From NCBI GenBank assembly GCA_023374045.1, contig CM041776.1, forward strand, positions 317,366,722 through 317,430,721: a stretch of 64,000 nt of DNA. The letters run 5' to 3'. This document shows, piece by piece, positions 23,290-33,706 of this stretch (the first letter of the stretch is position 1; every line of letters begins with the position of its first letter). The DNA comes from Limonium bicolor (Eukaryota > Streptophyta > Magnoliopsida > Caryophyllales > Plumbaginaceae). The translations under genes were made by a program, and so were the position numbers. The notes under the pieces were generated by a model. The model had not been told where the DNA came from. It made no database searches and was given only the letters and a program-made list of their open reading frames with translations.

Positions 23290-23880
23290 GTTTGAAACAT
23301 GTAACACATACATGTTAACCAATATAAAATGTTAAGTTTTATAACATATCCTTGATGGATCATATCAAAGAGCTTGGGTTATGATTACTAATTGTATATT
23401 TTTCAATTTTTTTTACTATTTTATAAAACTTTTTATTTTTTATAATTGTGAGTACATATATAAAATTGAAAATAAATTTCTTTTTAAACAAAGTTGAGCG
23501 ATGCACCTTCATTTTCAATTTTTTATTCATAAGTTTTGACAATCTTCACTTCTTTTATTATTGTGGGCTAAATGAATTAGCAATTCATCCATATACTTAT
23601 AAGCTAATAATTTATTTTTATATGCATATTTCTTATTTTAATCTCTATGTTACAATAATTTTTATTTTTAAAAAACTGATAACATATGATAGAAATTTAA
23701 TAAAAATAAGTATAAGAATTTTTTATATATTCACATATGAATACGTATATGAAGTAATTAAGTTTTGTTGAAAACTATTTAATTTTACAAAAATAACAAT
23801 TAAATTAAATCTCTAATTTATAATTAGAAAACAAAGAAATTTAAAATACTTTAAACACTCATTAATTAATTTGTAAAGCA
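23290..23880. other. AT-rich sequence, part of the 3.8-kb element
   Basis: Contains a diverged half of the long-TIR family arm near 23340..23390 (ATATCCTTGATGG...AAAGAGCTTGGG). The 107-codon open frame at 23448 is AT-driven and shows no domain. Confidence 0.5.
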
Positions 23881-24093
23881 AAATACTCATCGTATGATAT
23901 TACCCTGTACATAAAGCCGTTGTCTATCATTCTAGGTGTCATCATAAGATTGACGTTCTCACACTGTGAAAAAGGAGAATGTCAATTTTTTTTAATCACA
24001 AAAAAATTAAAAGCTAAAATCCATATTAAAACACATCGTTTGAGTTAGTGCAGCACTCCTGCAGGTACAGTACTACAGCACCCCAGCCGCGCC

Positions 24094-24114
24094 GTAGTAG
24101 TGGGACGGAGGGAG
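24094..24114. mobile_element. Stowaway-type MITE, right end
   Basis: GGGACGGAGGGAG followed by TA, the inverted partner of the terminus at 20109. Confidence 0.65.
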
Positions 24115-24116
24115 TA

Positions 24117-24880
24117 TTTATTTTTATTTTATTTTTCAAAGTTATTGAACAAAACATGGACGTCCATACATCATATCCATTTAAAGCTGATCAAAGTAGA
24201 TTTGGCCCACAATCGAAAAAATGCGCGAACAAAAATAAATATTTAGACATGGAAAAAAAACTTGAACAAAACAATAGACTCGATTTTGACAAAATTTTAA
24301 GCCTGTGAATTAACTGATCCGGCATGGCCCAGATTTATTATTATATATAATTGTTTTTTTAATTACTAATATAAGATATATTTAATTAATTAAATATAAT
24401 ATATAAACATTTAAGTATATTTATATTTATTTAAAAATTGTATAGTATCTATTTGTATTTAAATCATATCTAATATATTTAATTTAAAAAAATTAATAAT
24501 TATTAAAAATATATAAAATCGGATTAGACGGGCCGGATAATGATGCAAGTGTAAAAAATTTGGATCTAGTCCTGCCTGGAATTTTTTAAAACACGTTTGA
24601 AAAAAAATTTCAAATTCAATGTAGGTCAATCCGGGTCGAATCCAACCCGCCGAATGAGTAGCTCTACATCTATTAAACTACCGTCTGCATGATAGAGAAG
24701 AAAATATTCGTGTAAACTTTTTCTGATTTAATATATATTTATCCTTATGTCTCAAGAGAAGAGAAATGTGTTCACTACAAGGGAGAAATGAAACACGCAT
24801 GAGAAGAAATTGACCGCAAATATCTTAAATGGCAAGAATTATATTACCCCGAGGGGACGGTAGATGGTGCAGACCGTCCG
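24117..24880. other. Intergenic, no gene seen
   Basis: AT-rich. 24520..24670 has a GC-richer stretch around GACGGGCCGG and CGAATGAGTAGCTCTA that resembles dispersed repeat ends in plant genomes, but I cannot assign it. Confidence 0.4.
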
Positions 24881-24884
24881 CACA

Positions 24885-25960
24885 AAAATTGTATGTGGCT
24901 GTGTTAGTTGGCATCCAGTCAGCAGTCCAGTCAACTGCTGACTGGGTTGCTTTTTATTATATTAATTTTAAATTATTGTATCTTTTGAAATATAAGTCTA
25001 AAATGAAAAAAAATTATATCATTGTTAATCTAAATTCAAGTTCTTCAAAACAAGATCAAACATGGATATGTTTTTAGAACTTTAAAATTTTATATTAATT
25101 ACATGTATATATCAATATATATCAATGAGACTTATGATTCATAACATCCTTTTAGTGTATCATAATACCACTTTTAATGAATCATAATATCAAAATTAAT
25201 GAATCATATCTTCATTTTAGTGTATCATAGTAAATATATAAGAATAAAAAATTTTACACAATAATACAACACAAAATAATATTTGGTATGTATGAAAAAT
25301 ACATGATTCGCCATATAAGGTTTTAAATACACCATATAATAATAATAATACACTACAAAACAATAATGATTTCTATCGGTTCGAATTTTGCTATCTAATC
25401 ACCAATTTTAATGAATCATAATATCAATTTTAATGAATCATAATATTAAAATTAGTGAATCATATCTTCATTTTAGTGTATCATTGTAAACATATAAAAA
25501 TAAAAATTTCAAACAAAATGTAATAGAAAACAATGTTTGGTATGTATGAAAATACATGATTCATCATATAAAGTTTAAAATACACCATACAACAATAATA
25601 ATACACTACAAAACAATAATGATTTTTTATCGGTTCCGAAGTTTGTAATCTATTTCACCATTTATTGCTTAATGAATCATAATATCAATTTTAATAAATC
25701 ATAATACAAAATTAATGAATCATATTATCATTTTAGTGTATCATCATATATATGTAAAAAAAATTTAAAAGTTGTCAAAACATATTCATGACTGGTCTTG
25801 TTTTGAAGAGCTTGAATTTAGATGAACAATGATATAATTTTTTTTCATTTTGGACTTATATATTAAAAACTACAACTATTTAAAGTTAATATAATAAAAA
25901 ACATCCCAGTCAGCAGAAGACAGTCCAGTCAGCAGCTGACTGGGCTGACAAATGGACAAG
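24885..25960. mobile_element. Long-TIR element, family member 3
   Basis: This copy shows the longest arms (about 180-200 bp). Left: GTCAGCAGTCCAGTCAACTG at about 24918, then TTTTATTATATTAATTTTAA and the family core. Right: the complement through about 25900, ending CAGTCAGCAGCTGACTGGGC. The outermost shared word is ATGGTGCAG on the left and its complement CTGCACCAT near 25965. The interior is the AT-rich unit array of member 2 in reverse orientation. No transposase. Confidence 0.8.
25120..25760. repeat. Tandem array, AT-rich unit, about 2.5 copies, reverse orientation
   Basis: Landmarks AATGAATCATAATATCAATT, CATGATTCGCCATATAAGG and AAACAATAATGATTT are the reverse complement of the array at 14640..15560. 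Confidence 0.85.
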
Positions 25961-25984
25961 ACTGCACCATTGTTGGCACGGACA

Positions 25985-26257
25985 GCCCGCGGCGTCTAAT
26001 TTGCGTACCCCGAGATGCTGATCAGAATATTCATAAAGGAAACAAAAGAAAAAACATCCTGATAGCATTGTTCATTGAAGAAATCACAAAAAAAAATGTT
26101 CTTGAAAAAGGGGAAGAAAAACTAGTGATGTTCTACATTTCCTCGTAAGACTGAAACCACCCAAAGGTTTTCATCATACCCTTGTTTCGAGTGAGATTGT
26201 TCACTAACCATCAGCCTATGCAACAAGAATTTCCCATAAAATGGATCCTCGGACTTT
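25985..26257 (-). other. Probable displaced 3' flank of the pyrophosphatase pseudogene
   Basis: On the minus strand this would directly continue the 3' UTR of the pseudogene at 29972..30571 if the copia element and one TSD copy were absent. It is T-rich further on, as plant 3' UTRs are. It contains no supported open frame; a 61-codon frame starting at 26307 is not considered real. The assignment rests on the TSD only. Confidence 0.45.
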
Positions 26258-26262
26258 CTACT

Positions 26263-26570
26263 TATTGGAATAATGGGCTTCAGCCCATAACCCATTCTAG
26301 AAGTCAATCTAAGTCTAGATTATATTTGCATAATTCAGTTTAAATTTTCTTGTATATTCTGTTCACATTTACTTTTATCTCTAGGCTAGTTTTGATTCCT
26401 TAAATCTCTACCAGTTAGTTGTATGTGAAGTTGTATATATACTTGTATCGACATTGTAAAGAATATGCAAAAATGCATATAACATATTTCATTCATCAAA
26501 CTCTAGCAATATTAGTTCCCTTTTACACACGTTCGCAAATACACACATACTAGCAGAAATTCCTTTCTCA
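26263..26570 (+). repeat. Left LTR of the copia element
   Basis: Begins TATTGGAATAATGGGCTTCA, identical to the right LTR start at 29631. A TATA-like TTGTATATATACTTG near 26432 may be the LTR promoter. Homology to the right LTR ends at about 26560; the end at 26570 (...TTCTCA) is chosen from the usual CA ending and the TSD. No canonical initiator-Met primer-binding site follows, only a weak match near 26580. Confidence 0.85.
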
Positions 26571-26628
26571 GTTACAAAGTTCTATCAATCGAATCAGTAG
26601 TGTAAACTATTTTCTTCAATCGCTAGCA

Positions 26629-27625
26629 ATGGCAGACGGCAAGAACACATAGAAGGAGAAGTTGGGACACTCCTCCAACAGCAACAACAGCAGTGCAATC
26701 GATGTCAACGATCCAATTTATGTCCATGCCGCTGAAAACCCAGGACTACTTCTTGCACTTAAGTTCAACGGTACTGGATTTTTAGGGTGGAAATGTGACA
26801 TGGTTACAGCATTGAAATCCAAGAACAAGTATGGATTTGTGACACAAAGTGTAAAAAGACCAGATGAGGCGGATACCTTGCGGGTTACTGTGTGGGGGCG
26901 ATCCAAATCGCTGGTACTTTCTTGGATCAAAACAGCACTGGAGGCGAGTGTGATCCAGAGTGAGCGGTACTGCGACGATCCCAAAGAAATTTGGGATTCC
27001 TTATGCGAGAGGTATGAGCACACTAATTTAGCAGTTTTTCATTCCCTGAAACGAGAATTAGCAGAAGTTAGACAGGGAGAAGATTCGGTGATAGTGTATT
27101 ACAATAAACTGAAGAAAACCTGGGGGGAGCTTGATTTAGCTCGACCCGCACAAAAATGTTCTTGCGGGAATTGTACCTATGGTGTTAACGAATCCATAAA
27201 GAAAGCAAAGGATAAGTCTCATGGGTTTGAATCGCAAATTTATGTCAATCAGAGGACATATAATAGCAATGAAAGAAATCCTAACTCTCAACAAGGCATT
27301 TTCGCTAGTTGCTCAGGAGGAAGAGCAGCGAGGCAAGGATGAGATAAAAGAAGAGGCTATGTCGTTTTATAGCCATGGGGTGGAGAATCAGAGAAACCCT
27401 AAGAAAGGAATAGATTCAGATAAGAGGAAACTCACTTGTAGCTTCTACAAAAAGACCGGGCATACCTTTGAAGAGTGCTATCAGAGGTGCAAAGGCACCA
27501 ATTGCAAGAAAACAAGGCATTTCGCTTCTGAGTGTTACCAATTACACGGCAGAGAAACCATACTAGCACGCAAGCAGAAGAGCTATGCAAGTGTTGCGAG
27601 TGAACAAGCACAAGTTACCGAAATG
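26629..27625 (+). pseudogene. copia gag, broken
   Basis: Gag forms the particle that packages element RNA. The likely start ATG at 26629 is followed by TAG after seven codons. The frame then stays open and shows the copia gag (UBN2/DUF4219-type) core: NGTGFLGWKCDMVTALKSKN, later DPKEIWDSLCERYE. Near 27200 a frameshift moves the continuation (FMSIRGHIIAMKEI) to another frame. The zinc-knuckle region is odd: the first knuckle reads CSFYKKTGHTFEEC, so its second Cys is replaced by Tyr, and a second CKGTNCKKTRHFASEC follows. Confidence 0.85.
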
Positions 27626-28730
27626 GAAAGCAAAGATGACGGGCTCACCCCGAAACAGCTTCAACAGATAGTAGAACTTATTTGCAACAGCAATTCCAGT
27701 TCGGGAGCGAAAACAGAAACACCAAATTACTCCAATTTCTCAGGTATTAACTCGTTTTACCTTTCAAGTAAGCAATGTTTGATGGGAAGTGATACCCAGA
27801 GTACTTTTGATGGCAAATGGGTAATCAATTCCGGCGCCACCGATCATATGTCGGGAGCTAGGGTTTTATTTTGCAACTGGAAAAATGTGCAAAGCCACAA
27901 AACAGTTATATTACCTGATGGCAGACCGCAGTTGATAGAAATGGTGGGAGATGTGAAAATTGGGGAAGATTTCTGGTTGAAAGATGTTCTGTATGTTCCC
28001 GATTTTCAGTTCAATTTAGTCTCAGTGAGGAAGATGACAAAACAATTTCAGTGTGCAGTGTTTTTTGACTCGTCTGGTTATTTCGTACAGGGCCTTACGA
28101 GAGGGAAGGCTGATCGAATTGGGCAGTCTCTGGGTGGGCTGTACGTGTTGGATGAAGCCCACATCAATGCGGTACTGGGCTCGAAGATGTTCGCGGGCCA
28201 GGAAAAACTCGGGTCTTGTCGCTACCGTCAGTCCGAGAGCAGAGGCGCTACACATTAAGTTGGGCCACGCTCTTTTGCCTAAGCTAGTTAAGATGGGCCT
28301 AATAAAAGACAGTGATTTCCCTTCTAATTTTGCTTGTGATGTGTGTTACAAGGCTAGAGCGCAAAAACTACCATTTAATAATTCGTTGAGTAGTACTGAA
28401 AGAATTTTTGAAATGTTGCACATTGATGTTTGGGGTCCGTTTAGCAGTGACACTTATAATGGTTATCGTTATTTCGTATGTTTTGTTGATGATTTCTCAC
28501 GGTCAACCTGGGTTCACCTTATAAAACACAAATGTGAAGCTTGGGAAACAATGATCCATTTCCTTAAAATGGTGGAACGTCAGTTTGACACAAAGGTGAA
28601 AGTTGTCAGAACGGATAATGCAAAGGAGCTAGGCAGTTCTAATGAAGGGAAAACCTTTTATGCTCGAGAAGGAATTGTGCACCAGACCACTTGTGCCCAT
28701 ACGCCACAACAGAATGCTGTTGTTGAATGA
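27626..28730 (+). pseudogene. copia protease and integrase N-terminal part, broken
   Basis: The protease motif reads WVINSGATDHM near 27820; the catalytic Asp of the usual D-S-G-A is Asn here, so the protease would be inactive. A frameshift near 28225 precedes the GAG-pre-integrase segment (LHIKLGHALL, then a CX2C knuckle part) and the integrase core with HIDVWGPF, RTDNAKE and the glutamate in NAVVE. The codon after that glutamate is TGA (28728..28730), where relatives have Arg. Confidence 0.88.
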
Positions 28731-29335
28731 AAACACAAATATTTGCTTGAGACAGCCAGAGCAATATTCTTCAAGTCTGGTATTCCTTTAGCTTACTGGG
28801 GTGAGTGTATTTTACATGCGACATATCTGATTAATCGGCTTCCAACAAAAGCTTTGGATGGGAGAACGCCTTTTGAAAGTTTACACGGTCAACAACCCGA
28901 TTACAAGGTGATACGTCCCTTTGGATGCTTGTGCTACAAGACTATTATACATACTAAAGGAGGAAAGTTTAATCCAAAAGGAGAGGCTTGTATCTATTTA
29001 GGGCAAGATCCGAGAAAGAAAGGTTACAAGGTTATGGGTATAGCTTCACGTGTTGTTGAGGTTAGTAGAGATGTCAAGTTTCATGACAACATTTTCCCTT
29101 TCAAACATGGTCTTGATCGGCACGTTTCTGTCCCACGTGAGGAGCACGCTCCTAGCGGTATGCAGCCCTATCTTGTTGATGATGACATCCAACCGAGTTT
29201 ACATGATGAGCCGGTCTTGGTTGACCAACCCGGTGATGACGTGGGTGTTCGACGTTCCACACGCGCCAGTCGCATGCCCAGTTACTTGGAAGATTACGTT
29301 TGTAACACAGCTTTCCAAGACGTATTAGATGAACG
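28731..29335 (+). pseudogene. copia integrase C-terminal part
   Basis: Continues the integrase frame after the TGA: KHKYLLETARAIFF, YWGECILHATYLINRLP, TPFESLHGQQPDY, FGCLCY, then the C-terminal stretch CIYLGQDPRKKGYKV. The linker ends in YLEDYVCNTAF, where the reverse transcriptase should begin. Confidence 0.88.
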
Positions 29336-29623
29336 AGTTTATAGCACCAGTCCCAGTCAAGTGTGATAATCAGTCGGCAATTCATATAGCACACAATCCA
29401 ATTTTGCTCGAGCGGACCAAACATATTGAAATCGACTGCCATGTTGTGCGTGAGAAAATTCAGCAAGGTCTCATTGATGTTGTTTACACACACACAACGA
29501 CACAACTGGCTGATATGATGACAAAGGCACTTCCAGGCAGCAGGTACAAAGATCAGCTCCAGCGTCTGGGAATGAGCAGTAGCGACACTCCAAGCCTTGG
29601 CAATTTTGGTTGCCTGCGGCTTG
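29336..29623 (+). pseudogene. copia RNase H C-terminal fragment
   Basis: [35 protein letters not shown] and [10 protein letters not shown] are the last conserved blocks of copia RNase H. The whole RT and the first part of RNase H (more than 1 kb in relatives) are missing upstream. Confidence 0.9.
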
Positions 29624-29630
29624 CGGGGGG
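29624..29630 (+). other. Polypurine tract of the copia element
   Basis: A CGGGGGG run directly before the right LTR, where plus-strand DNA synthesis would start. Confidence 0.7.
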
Positions 29631-29943
29631 TATTGGAATAATGGGCTTCAGCCCATAACCCATTCTAGAAGTCTATCTAAGTTTAGATTATATTTGCATA
29701 ATTCAGTTTAGATTTCCTTGTATATTCTGTCAGATTTACTTTTATCTCTAGGCTAGTTTTGATTCCTTAAATCTCTACCAGTTAGTTGTATGTGAAGATG
29801 TATATATACTTGTATCGACATTGTAAAGAATATACAAAAAATGCAATCCGAAATATAACATATTTCATTCATCAACTCCAGCAATATTAGTTCCCTTTTA
29901 CACACATGTTCGCAAATACACACATACTAGAAGAAATCTATTA
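29631..29943 (+). repeat. Right LTR of the copia element
   Basis: Matches the left LTR with a dozen or so differences and small indels. Its end is fixed by the candidate TSD CTACT at 29944..29948; the last dozen bases do not match the left LTR well. Confidence 0.85.
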
Positions 29944-29971
29944 CTACTCTATAAATTAACCCCACTATCAC

Positions 29972-30571
29972 TCAAGAGAAGTATTTGAAGATCACACCAC
30001 CATGAGTGGCAAAAAAATGGAACAAATACCAAAGATTCTATAGCCATGAGCTTAATGAGGATGTTAAGTGATGGGCCTGATGTATCTTTCAGTGGGTCTC
30101 CTACAGTGTCAACAATCACAACTGCCTTGTGGGCATCAAATCCCTTAGGTCCAAGCTGTCTGGCCTGCTCAGAGGCTCTAGCCTGCGAAAAAAAGATCCT
30201 GAATAGTAAACTCCTCCCTTATTCTGGTCAATAAACTTTTTTTCCTTCAGAAAAGATAGAACTCGAGACCTCAATATACTTATTTGCATTGTCCAGGCAC
30301 CACCAGTGTTGGATGCAGAAATGGCAATCTAGTACACAAATGAAAAACAAGTATTACTACCCTAGACAATCACACAAGGCTCAATAACAATGAATACAGA
30401 ATCTAGATCCCTTATATTTACAAATAAACCATCAAAGCTAGATACATGAACACTAGAGACTAGAGATCCAGCAAGAACACCAGAGAGAGTCTCCACCCCA
30501 AAGATAAACCCAACAATAAGAGGCGTGAGCATAACAAAAGCACTAGGTGGAATCATCTCCTTTATAGGTTT
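29972..30571 (-). pseudogene. Type I vacuolar H+-pyrophosphatase, last three exons, broken
   Basis: H+-PPase pumps protons into the vacuole using pyrophosphate. Exon A (30571..30446) reads [20 protein letters not shown] and [13 protein letters not shown]. Exon B (30328..30270) reads IAISASNTGGAW then, after a missing base, the DNANKYIE part. Exon C (30182..29972) reads [38 protein letters not shown] and, after an extra A in a seven-A run (30011..30017), the FFATHGG end and stop. Both introns (117 and 87 bp) have GT and AG borders, so this is a genomic duplicate, not a cDNA copy. [10 protein letters not shown] and the FATHGG terminus are type I features as I recall them. Two frameshifts and the missing 5' part make it a pseudogene fragment. 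A copia element sits 24 bp past the stop. Confidence 0.9.
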
Positions 30572-30604
30572 ACGTTAATTGACTTTTACTACTATGTTTC
30601 CTAA

Positions 30605-32140
30605 ATTTTTTTTACTGTTCGAATTCAAGATTAGTTACTCAAGGAAAATTATAATAAGACGATTCTAATACAATCCGTTAACCATTTTTTAGTGGTTTGT
30701 TGTTCTTTGATCATCAAATTCGTGTTCAAAAAAGTGATATTAGTTGTTAAGTAAATTACTTGGAACCCCCTTCATGAATGAGCATAATACAGTTAACCCC
30801 CTTGTGTTTATCATAATTATTGGTAACCACCTTGAGGTTAAGGTATCTCTGACTATGAGCCCCCAAACTATAACTTTGTTATCAAAATGTTAACTACATG
30901 CTGACCCATTAGCTTAATCACATTATTAATGCCAGGATGGACAACAAAATTACTTAATCAACATCGTTTAACTCTCCCTCATTCCAATTCAGATGTATTT
31001 TCGAGGTAGGGTTAACGTTTTTCAGACAATAAGAATGCTTATTAAGTAGTATTTTTTGTCCCGTATGTCATTAATAATGTGATTAAGCTGATTGGTCAGC
31101 ACGTGGTTAATGTTTTGATAATGTAGTTATAGTTCAGGGACTCATAGTCAAAGATACTGTAACCTCAAGATGGTTATCAATAATTATGATATAAAACAAA
31201 GGGTTAACTGTATTATGTCCAAATCTAAGGGTTTGATAATTACTCAAACCAAAATATAAAATTGTTCACTAATTTGAGCCTAGTTGGTCAAGAAACATTA
31301 TGTAATAAGACACAATGTCTATAAAACTTATACAATTTTTTATTAGTTTGTTGTTCTCTTCAAGTCCGTGCTGAGATAAATAAAACTATTGCTCAACATT
31401 TTTTCAAGTCATTCGCATATTCAAGACTAATTGTACAAGAGAAATTATATAATGAAACAATATTAATATAACTTATTTCTTTGAATGTTTAATCATTATT
31501 TATTCATCAAGTTTGTGTTCAGATAAGCGATACTAGTTGTTCGATAGTTTTGGACCCTTTTTCAAAATTTAGTTCATAATATTCAGATTCAAGAATAGTT
31601 GTTCAAGGGAAATAATATAATGAAACAATGTTAATACAACTTACCATATTTTGATTTGTTTGTTGTTCTTGAATCATCAAAGTGTGTTTAGATAAAGGAT
31701 ACTAGTTGTTCAACTTTTTGAACCAATTTGTTCAATATTTATTACACGTTGTTCCTGCATTTTTTGCTGTTCAAATTCAAGACTAGTTATTCAAAAGAAA
31801 TTATATAATGAAACAATGTTAATATAAATTACCCGTTACTTTATTGGTTTGTTGTTCCTTATTGTCTAGTTTGTGTTCAGATCAGTGATACTAGTTGTTC
31901 AACATTTATTTTAATCTATTCACAAATTCAGGACTAGTTGTTCAAAAGAAATTATATATATATATAATATCAATGTGTATACAACTTACCATTATTTTAT
32001 TGATTTTGTTGTTCCATATGCATCTAGTTTTTGTTCATATAAGCGATACTAGTTATTCGATTTCTTTGAACTCTTTGTATAAAATTCTGTTCATATTGGT
32101 CCTAATTTTTTTATGTTCAAAATCTGTTCAATATCTTGTA
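30605..32140. repeat. Degenerate tandem array, about 150-190 bp unit, split by a MITE
   Basis: Recurring order: TCAAGACTAGTTGTTCAA, AGAAATTATATAATGAAACA, TTGGTTTGTTGTTC, GTTTGTGTTCAGATAAG, GATACTAGTTGTTC. About seven drifting copies; the first (30620..30750) is separated from the rest by the foldback MITE at 30750..31244. Open frames inside are composition artefacts. Confidence 0.75.
30750..31244. mobile_element. 500-bp foldback MITE, copy 1
   Basis: Almost the whole element is one long inverted repeat. Left arm: GTAAATTACTTGGAACCCCC, AGCATAATACAGTTAACCCC, TATCATAATTATTGGTAACC. The right arm is its complement. The loop contains CATTATTAATG. A second copy lies at 58402..58901. No TSD was identified. 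Confidence 0.8.
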
Positions 32141-32692
32141 AAGATGAACCCATGGATACAACAAAACTACAATGCATCTTAAAATGAACATCGTGAATCT
32201 AAAAGTAAACAACCAATATCACAAGATGAACACATGTACATTGAACAACTTTTTAAAAGAAACAACTAGAAAATGAACACCTTCATTAAAATAGTGAACA
32301 AATTGTTTCATTCGTTGAAAGTAAAACACAATTATGTTAATTTACTAGAGCTTTTTTAAAGTTATCAATAATAATAGTAGATTTATTTTTGTTTAAAATG
32401 GAATATTTTTTACTAACGATTATTAACCATAGTAGATTTATTTAACTAAAAATCTGGTTTTTTAATTTCAAAAACATAAATAGAAAAACTTTTTAAAGTC
32501 TCAAGACTCCCAACAACTTTTTTTCGTTGCTTATAAGTTTCAAGTGTAAGAAAATAAAATACTCGAAATATTAGCTAGAATGCATTGTTTTCACTTTAGT
32601 CTATTTATGAAGGGTCACAGCTATCCAACACGCATAATAAAAAATGACATATTTAACCATTGTTCAACATTTATTGAAAAGATTGCTATACA
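32141..32692. other. Intergenic, no gene seen
   Basis: AT-rich, short open frames only. Confidence 0.5.
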
Positions 32693-32695
32693 TAA

Positions 32696-32897
32696 GGCAT
32701 CCACAATGGTGTGGATTCCACCCATAATGTTAATAAAGAAAAAGGAAAATGAGAGTGGAGGAGAGAAGATGTGTGAGGGGTTCTTAACTAAGACACCCTC
32801 CTTTTAGAGAACATAGGTAAACAAAGAGAGATTGTGGGAGGAGATAATAAAATAATATTTATTGGTGGGTGGAATCCACTTTTGTTATTAGATGCCC
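32696..32897. mobile_element. Tourist-like MITE (PIF/Harbinger type)
   Basis: 202 bp with imperfect terminal inverted repeats (GGCATCCACAATGG... and ...TTAGATGCCC) and an internal pair TGGATTCCACCCA / TGGGTGGAATCCA. A TAA TSD sits at 32693..32695 and 32898..32900. Termini of the GGGCATC type with a TWA TSD are typical for Tourist-like elements. Confidence 0.8.
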
Positions 32898-32900
32898 TAA

Positions 32901-33500
32901 CACATGCAACATTAATAGTTGGTGAGTGATGACCACCGCCAAATCAAGCCACCGCCAAATCGAGGATTGGGCGATAGTCTCCAGGTCCATGAGGTGGGCG
33001 AGAGTCACCCACCCTACAGAGCTGACAATGGTCGTTCACTACATGAACTTGTCGGTTGTTGCTCTTGCTCAGTCCAGAGGCTGGAGGCGATCCCAAGTTG
33101 TATAGAGTGAGCGGTCATCATCAATTTTTTATGCTGATTTTATTTTTGACGATTTCTTTTGCTATGAAGGATGAAACTACCGTGAAGATGTAAACAATGA
33201 AATAGAAATCTACATGGTCACAACTTCAACTCGAGTAAGTTATTGGGCGACTGAGAAGAGTCAATGAATACCATTATTCACATTGGTGAAAATAATTATG
33301 TGTATTTGATCAGACATAAAGAGCTTATTACCATTTTTAAAGATATGAAAATAGGGGACACGAAATAATCGAGGGGACTCTTCATGTAAAAATCACACTT
33401 CTTCAATGAAATGCGATTGTCCATTTAAATCCTAGCAATGGTGTTGGATTATGTGTTATTGTGATGAAGTTGACACATAACCATTCACTTAGAATTTAGA
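32901..33500. other. Intergenic, no gene seen
   Basis: A moderately GC-rich patch at 32920..33115 has a 63-codon open frame without recognisable domain. Confidence 0.45.
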
Positions 33501-33706
33501 TCCGACTATCATACCCGGTTGTACGATGCTTATGTACACTCTTGAACAATCTTTACAATTAATTTGAACAACCATCATATAAAGTTGAACAACTTTCATA
33601 CATATAACTTTTACATCAATATGAACAATCAATACAAAAACTTGAACAAGACTTGAGTTTAAAATGAACGCTCACCGTACAACCGGTTGTATAATAGAAT
33701 TTGTCC
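33501..33706 (-). mobile_element. Small MITE with ACAACCGGTTGT termini, copy 2
   Basis: Reverse complement of the MITE at 19521..19740, including the interior words TTGAACAACTTTCATA and TGAACAATCAATACAAAA. The left terminus has a mutated palindrome (ACCCGGTTGTACG). Confidence 0.75.

Larger units (their letters stand above)
20320..24093. mobile_element. 3.8-kb element inserted in the Stowaway MITE
   Basis: Its ends form imperfect inverted repeats: left GCGCAGCT...TGCTGCA...GCAGTAGTGCTGCA (20322..20365), right GCAGCACTCCTGCAGG...CAGCACCCCAGCCGCGCC (about 24049..24093). Flanks GTAGTTGGG and GTAGTAGTG look like a diverged 8-9 bp TSD, which would fit hAT or Mutator. The interior is very AT-rich, with a 22-bp minisatellite and a 177-bp repeat array, and no recognisable transposase, so it would be non-autonomous. 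Alternatively two Stowaway ends are present by chance, but the left copy stopping just where a right end is expected argues against that. Confidence 0.5.
26263..29943 (+). mobile_element. Ty1/copia LTR retrotransposon, internally deleted and inactive
   Basis: Two LTRs of about 300 bp and roughly 95 percent identity by eye flank gag, protease, integrase and the end of RNase H. Order gag-PR-IN-RH marks it as copia. A 5-bp candidate TSD CTACT lies at 26258..26262 and 29944..29948. A G-rich polypurine tract (29624..29630) abuts the right LTR. The reverse transcriptase is absent: the frame passes from the integrase C-terminus directly into the RNase H end near 29335. With several stops and frameshifts the element cannot move by itself. 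Confidence 0.93.

Noticed and set aside
23448..23771. 107-codon open frame
   Set aside because: Phe/Ile/Tyr/Asn-only composition in very AT-rich DNA; no domain.
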